The notes: generated by a model not told the origin, from the letters alone. Counted from the first letter of the stretch, positions 17,022 to 25,430 are shown. The stretch: DNA of 64,000 nt from Pseudarthrobacter sp. IC2-21 (GCF_034048115.1 NZ_CP139145.1:3224001-3288000), one strand, 5' to 3'. Program-made: numbers and translations.

Positions 17022-18281
17022 ATGACTGCCCCGCCCGCGCCACCCGCTTTGTCCGCTGCCCCGCCCGCGCCACCCGCTTTGTCCGCTGCCCCGCCCAAGA
17101 CGCGTACCGCCGTCGTACTCGGGGTTGTGGCTCTGGTGCTCATCGGCCTGAACCTGCGGGCGGGAATCTCAGGCGCATCGGCACTGCTGCACGATCTTCA
17201 GCAGGTCCTGGGCTACGGGCCGTTGCTGGCCGCCGTCATCCCCTCCGTTCCCACGCTCTGCTTCGCCTTGGCCGGGGCGGCGACTTCGTGGCTCACCGGC
17301 CGGCTGGGCGTGGAGAAGGCCATCCTGCTGGCGTTGGCGTTCCTGGCCGGCGGCCTGCTGCTGCGGGGCATCCCTTCCACCGGCATGCTGCTCGCGGGCA
17401 CGGTGATCGGGATGTCCGGACTGGCGGTCTGCAATGTGGCCATGCCGTCGTTCATTCGCGAGCACTTCGCCCACCGCACCTCCACAATGACCATGCTGTA
17501 CACCGTGACCATGACCATCGGCGCCACGGCCTCGGCGGTCGCAGTCATCCCGCTGGCCCAGGCCCTGGGTTCGCCGTCGTCCGCCGTGGGTGCCATCGGG
17601 TTCCTGGCAGTGGCGGCGTTCCTGGGTTTCCTGCCCGTGGTGCTGCACACTCACCGGCACAGCGTCCGGAAGGCGAGCACGCACATTTCGCCGTGGCCCC
17701 TGCTGCGCACCCGAAAGGGCCTGCTGCTCACCGCCATCTTCACCCTGCAGGCGCTGCTGGCCTATTCGCTGATCAGCTGGTTCCCGTCCATGCTGATCAC
17801 CATGGGAGTTGCCGCGGCGGACAGCGGCCTGCTGTACGGGCTGATGCAGCTTGTTTCCGTGCCGGCCGGCATGCTGGTCATCGCCATCGGTTCGCGTCCC
17901 CGCATGCTCCGGCCCGCCCTGTACCTGGCCAGCACGGTGATGCTGGCCGGCCTGGCGTCGCTGCTGTGGCTGCCGGTGAGCCTTGCGGTCATTCCTGCCG
18001 TCCTGCTGGGGGTCGGCCTGGGCATCTTCCCGCTGGTCATGGTGATGATCAGCCGGAGCGGAACCAGCACTGCGGAGACCACGGCCCTGTCCACGCTGGC
18101 ACAGTCCATCGGCTACCTGCTGGCCACGGCGGGCCCGTTCGGCACCGGCCTGCTGTACGGCATTACCGGTAGCTGGACCCTGCCCGTGGCGTTGCTGCTG
18201 TCCCTCGCGGTGGTCCAGGTTGCGGTGGCCCACCTGATCTCGCGCGCTCCCCTTGCCGGCCGGAAGAGCAGGACCCCATGA
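17022..18281 (+). CDS. MFS transporter, CynX/NimT type
   Basis: 419-residue 12-helix transporter of the cyanate/2-nitroimidazole (CynX/NimT) branch of the major facilitator superfamily. Evidence is the early LIGLNLRAGISGASALLHDL helix, the PSFIREHFAHRTSTMTMLYTV loop and the overall hydrophobic pattern. Substrate cannot be told from sequence. The first 23 residues are a low-complexity Pro/Ala tail produced by two perfect 30-bp repeats (17031-17060 and 17061-17090). The stop overlaps the gntR start by 4 bp (ATGA), so regulator and transporter form one unit. Confidence 0.87.
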   Translation: MTAPPAPPALSAAPPAPPALSAAPPKTRTAVVLGVVALVLIGLNLRAGISGASALLHDLQQVLGYGPLLAAVIPSVPTLCFALAGAATSWLTGRLGVEKAILLALAFLAGGLLLRGIPSTGMLLAGTVIGMSGLAVCNVAMPSFIREHFAHRTSTMTMLYTVTMTIGATASAVAVIPLAQALGSPSSAVGAIGFLAVAAFLGFLPVVLHTHRHSVRKASTHISPWPLLRTRKGLLLTAIFTLQALLAYSLISWFPSMLITMGVAAADSGLLYGLMQLVSVPAGMLVIAIGSRPRMLRPALYLASTVMLAGLASLLWLPVSLAVIPAVLLGVGLGIFPLVMVMISRSGTSTAETTALSTLAQSIGYLLATAGPFGTGLLYGITGSWTLPVALLLSLAVVQVAVAHLISRAPLAGRKSRTP

Positions 18282-18937
18282 CGCTCAGCACCTCGCACCG
18301 CCAACCCCTCGCCGACGAAGTCACGGCCAAACTCCGCCAGATGATCCATTCCGGCGAATGGCAGCTGCAGCAGCGCATACCGTCCGAGACGGAGCTCATG
18401 GCCGGGCTGGGGGTATCCCGCGGCACCCTCCGCGAAGCCATCAAAGCCCTGGCCCACAGCGGCATGCTCGAGGTCCGCCGCGGTGACGGCACGTACGTCC
18501 GTGCAACCAGCGAGATGTCCGGCGCCGCCCGGCGCATGTACCAGGACCACACGGAAGAACACATCCTGGAGGTCAGGCTGGGCCTGGACACCCAGGCAGC
18601 CCGGCTCGCCGCCCGCAACGCGACGGCCGACGACGTCTCCGCCCTCCGCGCCGTCCTCGCCACCCGGGAACTCGCCTGGCAGGCCGCGGACTTCGAGGGG
18701 TGGGCCCGGGCTGACTGGCAATTCCATGCGCGCGTGGCCCAGGCCTCCGGCAACCCGCTGCTGCACGAGCTGTACGTCAGTTTCGGTGACGTGTTCCACC
18801 GGGAGCTGTTGAAGCAGCAGCGCAGCGGCAGGCTTAACGGCCTCACGCGTACGGGCCACGGCGAACTGGTTGATGCGATCGAGGCCGGCGACCCCGACGC
18901 CGCTGTGGACAGCGTCAGCCGGAACCTGAATTCCTGA
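18278..18937 (+). CDS. GntR-family regulator, FadR/FCD type
   Basis: 219-residue regulator. The winged helix-turn-helix (about 8-75) has RIPSETELMAGLGVSRGTLREAIKAL, which is diagnostic for GntR. The FCD effector domain (about 90-215) keeps the metal/ligand pattern D-x3-H (ADWQFH), with further histidines in GHGEL. These proteins usually repress a nearby transport or catabolic operon until a small organic acid binds. ATGA overlap with the upstream MFS gene indicates translational coupling and suggests it senses that transporter's substrate. Confidence 0.9.
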   Translation: MTLSTSHRQPLADEVTAKLRQMIHSGEWQLQQRIPSETELMAGLGVSRGTLREAIKALAHSGMLEVRRGDGTYVRATSEMSGAARRMYQDHTEEHILEVRLGLDTQAARLAARNATADDVSALRAVLATRELAWQAADFEGWARADWQFHARVAQASGNPLLHELYVSFGDVFHRELLKQQRSGRLNGLTRTGHGELVDAIEAGDPDAAVDSVSRNLNS

Positions 18938-18990
18938 CCCGGCCCGGGCTGCTGGGGCGTCATCTCCGGGCGTGAGTTAACATCGACGCA

Positions 18991-19032
18991 CACGACGGCG
19001 GTCCGGCACCCACGTGCCGGACCGCCGTCGTG
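18991..19032. terminator. Bidirectional terminator, 19-bp perfect stem
   Basis: CACGACGGCGGTCCGGCAC (18991-19009) pairs perfectly with GTGCCGGACCGCCGTCGTG (19014-19032) around a CCAC loop. It lies between convergent genes and is followed by a T-rich stretch on the plus strand, so it can end gntR transcription and probably also the opposing gene. Confidence 0.9.
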
Positions 19033-19055
19033 CGTTTCCTGCTTTTGCTGCCGCG

Positions 19056-19107
19056 GCTCCCGTTAGCGGCTCCCGTTAGGAGCTCCCGTTAGGAGCTCCC
19101 GTTAGGA
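19056..19107. repeat. 13-bp tandem repeat, four units, across a stop codon
   Basis: Unit GCTCCCGTTAGGA is repeated four times (19056, 19069, 19082, 19095). The first unit ends CG instead of GA. On the minus strand each unit contains CCTAACGGGAG. The TAA stop of the membrane-protein gene at 19102 lies in the last unit, so the array supplies the stop codon and repeats it downstream. Confidence 0.9.
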
Positions 19108-19638
19108 GCGGAGGCCGGCGAACACGTTCTTGGGCCGCTGCATCTCACCGTGCTTGGCGCCGAGGATGATCACCGCTGCGGCGAAGCCCGGGATGGCCCA
19201 CTGCAGCATCTTGAGCTGCTGCTGCGCCGACTTCAGCTCATCCGAAGCTCCGGCCCTGGGCTCGGTGGCACCCTCGCCGCCCTGGTCCGCCAGCTGGTCC
19301 ACCTTCTTGCCCAGGATGCCTGCATAAAGCGTCACGGCCGCGCCGGCCACGGTCACCGCGGTCTTGATGACCGTGTCCCGGGCCACGCCCTCCTGCTTGG
19401 CAATGCGCCCCTTGTTCTCCCACGCAATGGCCAGGTCCGCCACCAGGTGCGAGGCGAACGCCGCCGTCTGCACGGGCGCCCACTTCATCCAGCCTGCGCT
19501 GGAGAGCCGGGTACGTTCGGCCGGGTCCTTGGCTTCCGCAGCCGCCCCGTTCAGCCCGATTGCGCCCATGAGTGAACCGCCGAACCACGCCGCGGCCGTC
19601 AGGTCGTGAACGGCGCGGGCAACAAGATTTCCTGCCAT
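19102..19638 (-). CDS. Membrane protein of unknown function
   Basis: 178-residue protein I do not recognise. It has hydrophobic segments near residues 15-35 (TAAAWFGGSLMGAIGLNG), 58-70, 90-108 (VIKTAVTVAGAAVTLYAGIL) and 143-160 (LQWAIPGFAAAVIILGAK). A soluble loop rich in Gly/Glu (110-140) and a basic C-terminus complete it. The helices suggest three or four membrane passes. It stands alone, convergent with gntR. The stop codon lies in a 13-bp tandem repeat. Proteins of this kind are common in Micrococcaceae, but I cannot assign a role. Confidence 0.75.
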   Translation of the reverse strand: MAGNLVARAVHDLTAAAWFGGSLMGAIGLNGAAAEAKDPAERTRLSSAGWMKWAPVQTAAFASHLVADLAIAWENKGRIAKQEGVARDTVIKTAVTVAGAAVTLYAGILGKKVDQLADQGGEGATEPRAGASDELKSAQQQLKMLQWAIPGFAAAVIILGAKHGEMQRPKNVFAGLRS

Positions 19639-19784
19639 GATGTGTATTCCTCACGTTGAGCTGGTTCCGAATGCTTGTACGGTCGTTGCCGATTTCCCGA
19701 AGGTCAGGCACACGCCATGGTAAGCACACTTAGTAATGTTACGGAAGTCCGCCGTCCATGACGGGGACGCGTAACATCGTGGCC

Positions 19785-20072
19785 ATGGAAACAGGGACTT
19801 TGTTCGGTTGGGCTTTCGGCGATCCTGCCAGGGAAAATGACGGCGGCTATATGGCCGGCCTGGAGAGGGAAGCCCTGGACAACGCGACCCAGACGGCAAA
19901 GGCCCGCGGCGTCACGGTGGTGGAAGGCTCGGAGGTCTTCACCTCGTTGAGCGCCAACGACAGCCTGGTGGAGCTTGACCACGCCCCGGGCAAGCTGGTG
20001 GTCCGCTGCACAGTCCATGTTGAGGGCCCCGGCGCCGGGAAACTGCACGCAGAGGGGCCCATGAACGGCTAA
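19785..20072 (+). CDS. Small hypothetical protein
   Basis: 95-residue soluble protein without a recognised domain. It contains GYMAGLEREALDNATQTAKARGVTVV and an Asp/Glu-rich second half, with no signal peptide or helix long enough to span a membrane. The likely start is ATG 19785, preceded 7 nt upstream by a -10-like TAACAT (19772-19777), which suggests a leaderless transcript. The following membrane-protein gene starts 3 bp after the stop, so the two probably form an operon. Codon use resembles the neighbours, supporting a real gene. Confidence 0.65.
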   Translation: METGTLFGWAFGDPARENDGGYMAGLEREALDNATQTAKARGVTVVEGSEVFTSLSANDSLVELDHAPGKLVVRCTVHVEGPGAGKLHAEGPMNG

Positions 20073-20075
20073 GTC

Positions 20076-20903
20076 ATGACAAACGGGGATTCCGGCATCA
20101 GTGAAGCGGCAGACGCCGTCGAGGAAGCGTCCGACACCAAGGCGCTCGACGTCGTGGCGCGCTCGGGATTTGCCGTGATGGCGCTGCTCCACATCATCAT
20201 CGGCGCCATCGCCATCGCGCTGGCCTTCGGGCAACCTGGTGAGGCGGAACCCACCGGGGCCATCGAGCAGTTGGCCGCCAACCCGTGGGGACCCGCCATC
20301 CTGTGGGTCTGCGTGGTCGCCTGCACCGGCTTGGCCCTCTGGCAGCTGAGCGAAGCCACCCTCCGCGCCAGGCACCTGCCCCGCAAGGAGCGGTTGGGCA
20401 AACTGGTCTCCTCCGGCTTCCTCGCCGTCGCCTACGGAAGTGTGGGGCTCAGTTTCGCCGGGTTCGCCGTCGGAATGCGCGGGGACTCCGGCGAAACCAC
20501 CCGCGACTTCAGCACCGCCCTGCTCACTACCCCGCTTGGGCTGCCTGCGCTGGTGGCGCTGGGCCTCACCGTCATGGGGGTGGGAGTCTACTTCGTAGTC
20601 AAGGGACTCCGGCGCGGGTTCAAGGAGGAACTCTTCCACTTTGACGGGACCCGCCGTGGCCGGCTGATCGACTCCCTGGGCGTCACCGGGCACGTGGCCA
20701 AAGGCATCGCCTTGAACCTCGCGGGTTTGCTCTTCGTCATCGCCGCCGGGAAGCGCAGCCCCGAAGAGTCCACCGGCTTGGACGGAAGCCTGAAGGCGCT
20801 CCGCGACCACCCGTTTGGCCCCTACCTGCTCGTCGCAGTCGGGTTCGGTTTCATCTGCTACGGCGTCTTTGCCCTCGTCCGTGCCCGCTTCGGACGCATG
20901 TAG
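20076..20903 (+). CDS. DUF1206 family membrane protein
   Basis: 275-residue integral membrane protein with the threefold repeat typical of DUF1206. Three helix pairs each begin with a short amphipathic segment: ARSGFAVMALLHIIIGAIAI, SSGFLAVAYGSVGLSFAGF and LGVTGHVAKGIALNLAGLLF. It has six predicted transmembrane helices. The family is common in actinobacteria and cyanobacteria and has no established function. It follows the small hypothetical gene by 3 bp, so co-expression is likely. Confidence 0.85.
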   Translation: MTNGDSGISEAADAVEEASDTKALDVVARSGFAVMALLHIIIGAIAIALAFGQPGEAEPTGAIEQLAANPWGPAILWVCVVACTGLALWQLSEATLRARHLPRKERLGKLVSSGFLAVAYGSVGLSFAGFAVGMRGDSGETTRDFSTALLTTPLGLPALVALGLTVMGVGVYFVVKGLRRGFKEELFHFDGTRRGRLIDSLGVTGHVAKGIALNLAGLLFVIAAGKRSPEESTGLDGSLKALRDHPFGPYLLVAVGFGFICYGVFALVRARFGRM

Positions 20904-20954
20904 CCTTTTCCCACCATGTAAGGGCTTTTCGCACCACCAAAAGGAAGGCAAGCC

Positions 20955-21395
20955 ATGTCAACCGTTTCCCGCGTATTCAACTCCCCGGCCGAAGACGTCT
21001 GGAAGGTCATCGCCGATGGCTGGCTGTACTCCGGCTGGGTGGTGGGCGCCTCGAGGATCCGGGCCGTTGACGGCCACTGGCCCGAACTTGGGGCCCGGCT
21101 GCACCATTCCGTGGGCGCCTGGCCGCTGCTGATAGACGACAGCAGCCGCGTGACCGCCGTCGAGCCCGGCCGCTCGCTGGAACTGGTGGCACGCGGGTGG
21201 CCCATCGGCGAAGCCAAGGTGGCCATCACCCTGGAGGACATGGGCGCACAGTGCCGCGTCACCATCGCCGAGGACGCCATCAAGGGCCCCGGAAAGCTGA
21301 TCCCCAAGCTGGTGCGCGACCCCGTGATCGACGTGCGCAACACGGAAACCCTCAAGCGGCTCGAACTGATGGCCGCGGGCGGCGCCGGGCGTTGA
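20955..21395 (+). CDS. SRPBCC family protein
   Basis: 146-residue START/Bet-v1-like fold protein. It opens with VSRVFNSPAEDVWKVIADGWLYSGWVVGASRI, typical of the polyketide-cyclase/dehydrase branch, followed by alternating strands and a C-terminal helix (VRNTETLKRLELMAA). Such proteins bind hydrophobic ligands in a central cavity; no ligand can be named. A good AAGGAAGGC ribosome binding site precedes the ATG. The 214-bp space downstream holds a 14-bp perfect palindrome (21415-21428), possibly its terminator. Confidence 0.85.
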   Translation: MSTVSRVFNSPAEDVWKVIADGWLYSGWVVGASRIRAVDGHWPELGARLHHSVGAWPLLIDDSSRVTAVEPGRSLELVARGWPIGEAKVAITLEDMGAQCRVTIAEDAIKGPGKLIPKLVRDPVIDVRNTETLKRLELMAAGGAGR

Positions 21396-21560
21396 TATGG
21401 AAGGCCGCTGCTGGTGGGGCCGGCCCCAACTGGTGTGCCGGCCGCACAGCAAACCCCTATCTGATGGCCGCCCCCCCTATGTGACCCAGGTGCCGTACCC
21501 CATGGTTGTCCCCGGCGGCGGCCTGCCCGGAAATTAGGTGTTTACAGTGCCCGGGTGCCG

Positions 21561-21601
21561 CCGTAGGGTGCTCCTCTAGCAAGGTTGCAGACACCCTACG
21601 G
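21561..21601 (+). promoter_or_regulatory. Inverted repeat directly before the deacetylase RBS
   Basis: CCGTAGGGTG (21561-21570) and CACCCTACGG (21592-21601) form a perfect 10-bp inverted repeat around 21 nt. The right arm touches the ribosome binding site (GGAAGGG), so pairing in the mRNA would affect translation. A DNA operator is the alternative. Confidence 0.55.
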
Positions 21602-21609
21602 AAGGGAAG

Positions 21610-22359
21610 ATGAGCACCATGAGAAAGAGCAAGATTGCCGTCACGTCCCTGGCGGGCGCGAGCCTGGTCCTGGCTTTGCTGGCCGGCACCCCAACCGTGG
21701 CGGCCCAAGCCGCCGACAAGCCGCTGATCGGCCTGACCTTCGACGACGGGCCCTCGGCCGAGCGCACCGCATTCGTCCTCGACGTCCTCAAACAGAAGGG
21801 CGTCAAGGCGACGTTCTTCCTCCAGGGCTCCCACGCACAGCAGTACCCCGACCTCGTCCGCCGAATCGAAGCCGAGGGGCACGTCATCGGCAACCACGCG
21901 TGGGATCACGCCAACTTCCCGGACCTCAACCAGGCAAGCCAGAAGCAGGAAATTGACCGCACCAACACCGCGATCCAGACCATCACCGGCACGGCGCCAA
22001 AGCTCGTGCGTTTCCCGTTCGGAAACAGCACCCCCTACTCCCTCGAGTACATTAGGGGCCTCGGCATGAGCGGCGGGATCCAATGGCACTGGCACGTAGG
22101 CCAACCCGGCGATTTTGAATGCCCCGGTGCGGCCGGCGTCCAGAAGTACGTCCTGGACGAAGCGGCGCCCGGCGCGATCATTCTGCTCCACGACGGGAAC
22201 GACGTCCTGTCCTGCCCGGCGTCGCAGTGGACCTACCTTGCCGGCACCATCGACGCACTGCGGGCGCAGGGCTACGACTTTGGCGTGGTGGCCCCCTCCG
22301 CGACGGCCGACGCACTCAACGAGGGCTCCTTTGGAGTCGTGGTGCCAGCCGGTTCCTGA
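21610..22359 (+). CDS. Secreted polysaccharide deacetylase (CE4)
   Basis: 249-residue NodB-type deacetylase, probably acting on peptidoglycan or chitin-like N-acetyl groups outside the cell. A signal peptide runs to about residue 35 (VAAQAA-D). The catalytic domain shows TFDDGP (43-48), the metal-binding NHAWDH (His96, His100), RFPFG and LLHDG. It lacks extra modules, unlike the two deacetylases at 4.8-8.5 kb. Start is uncertain: the GGAAGGG box is about 3 nt before ATG 21610 and about 12 nt before ATG 21619. A family A repeat between this gene and convergent fprA probably acts as its terminator. Confidence 0.9.
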   Translation: MSTMRKSKIAVTSLAGASLVLALLAGTPTVAAQAADKPLIGLTFDDGPSAERTAFVLDVLKQKGVKATFFLQGSHAQQYPDLVRRIEAEGHVIGNHAWDHANFPDLNQASQKQEIDRTNTAIQTITGTAPKLVRFPFGNSTPYSLEYIRGLGMSGGIQWHWHVGQPGDFECPGAAGVQKYVLDEAAPGAIILLHDGNDVLSCPASQWTYLAGTIDALRAQGYDFGVVAPSATADALNEGSFGVVVPAGS

Positions 22360-22392
22360 TCCGGCCGGCTCAGATACGGAATCCGGAACGCA

Positions 22393-22457
22393 GCAACGCG
22401 GGGTCACTTTCCGCTCAATTCCGCAGTGAAATCGGGCGTAAAGTGACCCCGCGTTGC
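22393..22457. repeat. Family A intergenic inverted repeat, copy 2
   Basis: Perfect 18-bp arms GCAACGCGGGGTCACTTT (22393-22410) and AAAGTGACCCCGCGTTGC (22440-22457) around a 29-bp centre. Read from the right arm, the centre again begins near CGCCCGAT. It lies between the convergent deacetylase and fprA genes, so it may terminate both. Confidence 0.85.
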
Positions 22458-22469
22458 TTGTCCTGGCTG

Positions 22470-23936
22470 CTAGACCGTGGCGGTGACGCCGTCGCGGGAG
22501 ATGGCAACCATGTCCTCGCGCGGCACCACCTTGATGCGCTCACGCTTGACCTCCACGCCGTGGGAGCCGCCGGCCTCCGTGGCCGCCGCGCCGAGTGCGA
22601 GTTCGTGGGCGTCCAGGGCAAGCCAGCCCTCCCAGCTGGTGAACTTCACACCGCGGGCGTCGAGAAGTTCGACGACGGCGTCCGCCTCGGGTGCCTGGGC
22701 TAAGGGCAGGTTCTGGCGGTCTTCCAGCAGGTACGTCACGGTCTCGAGGGCGTCGCCCTTGGTGTGGCCGATCAGGCCGACGGGGCCGCGCTTGATCCAG
22801 CCGGTGGCGTAGATGCCCGGCACATGGGTTCCGGAGGCATCCAGGACGCGGCCGCCGTCGTTCGGGACCACGCCCTTTTTGTGGTCGAACTCCACGTCCG
22901 GCAGCGCCGAACCGAAGTAGCCGATGGCGCGGTACACGGCCTGGACAGGGTAGTCCACGAACTCGCCGGTGCCGCGGGCGTTGCCGGTGCCGTCCAGTTC
23001 GGTGCGCTCGAACTTCATGCCGGCAACCTGGCCCGGGTTCTCCGGGGAATCGTAGATTTCCACGGGGCTGTGCAGGAAGTGCAGGTGCAGGCGGCGGGAG
23101 GCCTTGAGCTCGGAGAGGTCCTCGGGCTGTTCGGCGATCCAGTTGGTGAGGGTGCCCACCATGGTTTTGGTCTGGTTGTTGCTCTGGATCTGGCGGTCCG
23201 ATTCCTCGTCGAACTCGAAGTCCTCGGCGTACAGGATGATGTCCACGTCCTTGGAGTGGGACAGCTCGCGGAGCTCCAGCGGGGTGAACTTGACCTGGGC
23301 GGGGCCGCGGCGGCCGAAGACGTGCACGTCCGTGACGGGCGAGGCCTTCAGCCCCGCGTAGACGTTGTCCGGGATTTCGGAGACCAGCAGGTCGTCGGCG
23401 TGCTTGGACAGGACGCGGGCCACGTCCAGGGCCACGTTGCCGTTGCCGATCACGGCGATCTCCTTGGCCTCGAGGGGCCATTCACGGGGGACATCCGGGT
23501 GGCCGTCGTACCAGGAGACGAAGTCCGCGCCGCCAAAGGAACCCTCCAGTTCGATGCCCGGGATGTTCAGGTCCGCGTCCTTGATGGCGCCGGTGGCGAA
23601 GATGACGGCGTCGTAGTGGGTCCGGAGGTCCTCGATGGTGAGGTCCGTGCCGTACTCCACGTTGCCGAAGAAGCGGATATCGCCACGGTCCAGGACCTTG
23701 TGCAGTGCGTTGACGATGCCCTTGATGCGCGGGTGGTCCGGTGCCACGCCGTAGCGGATCAGGCCGTAGGGTGCCGGGTAGCGGTCAAAGAGGTCGATGC
23801 TGACGGTCAGCTCGCCGCTCTTGACGGCTTCGCTCTTGGTGATGATGTCCGCGGCGTAAACGCCGGCCGGGCCGGAGCCCACGACGGCAACGCGCAGCGG
23901 ACGCTCGGCAGATCCTACGGAGGTGCTTGATGACAC
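22470..23936 (-). CDS. fprA: Ferredoxin-NADP reductase, FprA type
   Basis: Complete 488-residue FAD/NADPH oxidoreductase of the adrenodoxin-reductase/FprA family. It shows the FAD motif GSGPAGVYAAD (20-30), APYGLIRYGVAPDHP, an ATGAIKDADL segment, the NADP site GNGNVALDVARV and the C-terminal GWIKRGPVGLIGHTKGDA block that completes the FAD pocket. It likely keeps ferredoxin reduced for the ferredoxin-dependent sulfite reductase encoded at 34.4-36.2 kb. It lies next to the siroheme synthase gene on the same strand. A near-copy occupies the left window edge (1-728). The family B repeat at 23963-24028 lies just upstream of its start. Confidence 0.93.
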   Translation of the reverse strand: MSSSTSVGSAERPLRVAVVGSGPAGVYAADIITKSEAVKSGELTVSIDLFDRYPAPYGLIRYGVAPDHPRIKGIVNALHKVLDRGDIRFFGNVEYGTDLTIEDLRTHYDAVIFATGAIKDADLNIPGIELEGSFGGADFVSWYDGHPDVPREWPLEAKEIAVIGNGNVALDVARVLSKHADDLLVSEIPDNVYAGLKASPVTDVHVFGRRGPAQVKFTPLELRELSHSKDVDIILYAEDFEFDEESDRQIQSNNQTKTMVGTLTNWIAEQPEDLSELKASRRLHLHFLHSPVEIYDSPENPGQVAGMKFERTELDGTGNARGTGEFVDYPVQAVYRAIGYFGSALPDVEFDHKKGVVPNDGGRVLDASGTHVPGIYATGWIKRGPVGLIGHTKGDALETVTYLLEDRQNLPLAQAPEADAVVELLDARGVKFTSWEGWLALDAHELALGAAATEAGGSHGVEVKRERIKVVPREDMVAISRDGVTATV

Positions 23937-23962
23937 GGCTGTGTTCCTTCTTCTTCGGTCCG

Positions 23963-24028
23963 TCCCAACTAGGTAGCGCTATCTGTCGTTTTGAGGGCTC
24001 ATAACGACACTTGCTGCTACCTAGTTGG
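23963..24028. repeat. Family B intergenic inverted repeat, copy 1
   Basis: Outer arms CCCAACTAGGTAGC (23963-23976) and GCTACCTAGTTGGG (24015-24028) are perfectly complementary. A second perfect pair, TGTCGTT / AACGACA, lies inside. Between the siroheme synthase stop and the fprA start, it could terminate the former and shape the leader of the latter. The second copy is at 47727-47786. Confidence 0.85.
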
Positions 24029-24035
24029 GTGAGGG

Positions 24036-25334
24036 CTAGGGGGTGAGGACGCTGGTGGTTCTCGGGGTGTTGCTTGGTATGGTCTGGTTGGTGCGGGGGC
24101 GGTTCGGGGTGGTGGTGCTGTAATCGGCCGTCTTGAAGTGCGACGGCGCGAACGGGCTGACGCGGACAACGTCACCGATCACGATCACCGCAGGATTTGC
24201 GACGCCGATGGCCTCTGCCTGGTCGGCGATGGAACCTAGCGTGCCGATGGTCACGCGCTGATTCGGCAAATAGCCGTTTTCAACAATACCAACGGGGGTG
24301 TCCGCAGGGAGACCGGCTTTGCCCAGAGCAGACGCCGAATCGCGGAGCTGGCCCACTCCCATGAGCAGCACCACAGTGTGGTCGGCCCGGGCAGGAACCT
24401 CGGACAGTTCCTCGTGGCCGGTGACCACGCTGAAGCCCTTGGCCAGGCCGCGGTGCGTGACGGGGATGCCGGCGGCGGCCGGAACGGAGATCGCGGAGGT
24501 GACGCCGGAGACGACTTCCACCTCGACGCCGTGCTGCCGGCAGTATTCGGCTTCCTCGCCGCCGCGGCCCAGGACGTACGGGTCGCCGCCCTTGAGCCGG
24601 ACCACGCGGTGGCCCTGCTGCGCCTCGTCGACGAGGATGCGGTTGATGTCGGCCTGCGGGACAGGATGGTGGCCCGGAGTCTTGCCCACTTCGATGACGC
24701 GGACGTCCGGGGCGAGTTCATTCAGCAGTTCGCGCGGGCCCAGACGGTCGGCAACCACGACGTCGGCCTGGCCCAGGAGCCGGCGGCCGCGGACAGTGAT
24801 GAGGCCGGAATCGCCCGGTCCGCCGCCGACCAGGGCAACAGAGCCGCGGTGGGCACGGCGGCGGCGCAGCGGGAGGTCGCCGGTATCGAGTGCGGTGGCG
24901 ACGGCGTTCCGCAGGGCCATGGCGCGGCGCGGGTCTCCCCCGGCGTTGACGGCAATATGCACGTCATCCACCACGGCGACGGCGGGAGTCCAGGCTGCCG
25001 AGGCTTCGTGATCGGAGGCGTTGACGCACCAGATGCGCTGCGCTTCGGCATCTTGTGAAACTTCGGTGTCCACGGCGGGATCGCCGGTTGCCGTCTGGAC
25101 GAACCAGACGCCGTCCACGTCTTCGCGGCGGTAGGGCCGCGGCTCCCAGGTGAGGAGCCCGGCGTCGGCCAGTTCCTGGAGAGCGGCGGAGGCAGCGGGA
25201 GCCACGACGGTGACCTGCGCACCGGCGTCGAGCAGTCCTTTGGCGCGGCGGGCAGCCACCGGGCCGCCGCCCACCACCAGCACGGGGCGGCCGAGGAGCC
25301 GCAGCGCGGTGGGGTAAATATCCTGAATTGCCAT
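24036..25334 (-). CDS. cysG: Siroheme synthase: precorrin-2 dehydrogenase fused to uroporphyrinogen-III methyltransferase
   Basis: 432-residue fusion making siroheme for sulfite reductase. The N-terminal part (1-150) is the NAD-dependent precorrin-2 dehydrogenase with VLVVGGGPVAARR (18-30) and CVNASD. The C-terminal part is the SAM-dependent methyltransferase with LVGGGPGDSGLITVRG (168-183), VRLKGGDPYVLGRGGEE near 245, and GIPVTHRG. An unusual 25-residue Thr/Pro/Asn-rich tail follows the folded domain. Iron insertion is probably done by the separate chelatase at 36334-37068. The gene sits between fprA and the sulfonate importer, inside the sulfur region. Confidence 0.93.
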   Translation of the reverse strand: MAIQDIYPTALRLLGRPVLVVGGGPVAARRAKGLLDAGAQVTVVAPAASAALQELADAGLLTWEPRPYRREDVDGVWFVQTATGDPAVDTEVSQDAEAQRIWCVNASDHEASAAWTPAVAVVDDVHIAVNAGGDPRRAMALRNAVATALDTGDLPLRRRRAHRGSVALVGGGPGDSGLITVRGRRLLGQADVVVADRLGPRELLNELAPDVRVIEVGKTPGHHPVPQADINRILVDEAQQGHRVVRLKGGDPYVLGRGGEEAEYCRQHGVEVEVVSGVTSAISVPAAAGIPVTHRGLAKGFSVVTGHEELSEVPARADHTVVLLMGVGQLRDSASALGKAGLPADTPVGIVENGYLPNQRVTIGTLGSIADQAEAIGVANPAVIVIGDVVRVSPFAPSHFKTADYSTTTPNRPRTNQTIPSNTPRTTSVLTP

Positions 25335-25430
25335 GGATCAACGGTAGGGCCGCGCCGTATGACCACCAATGACGGCGGAAACACCCGTTCACGTAAGGTA
25401 ACGCCGCGTCACATATGGCCGGGGCGCCGT

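Noticed and set aside
22764..23930. 388-codon plus-strand frame opposite fprA
   Set aside because: Antisense shadow rich in Val/Gly/Asp, with a matching shadow opposite the fprA paralogue at the left edge; explained by codon structure.
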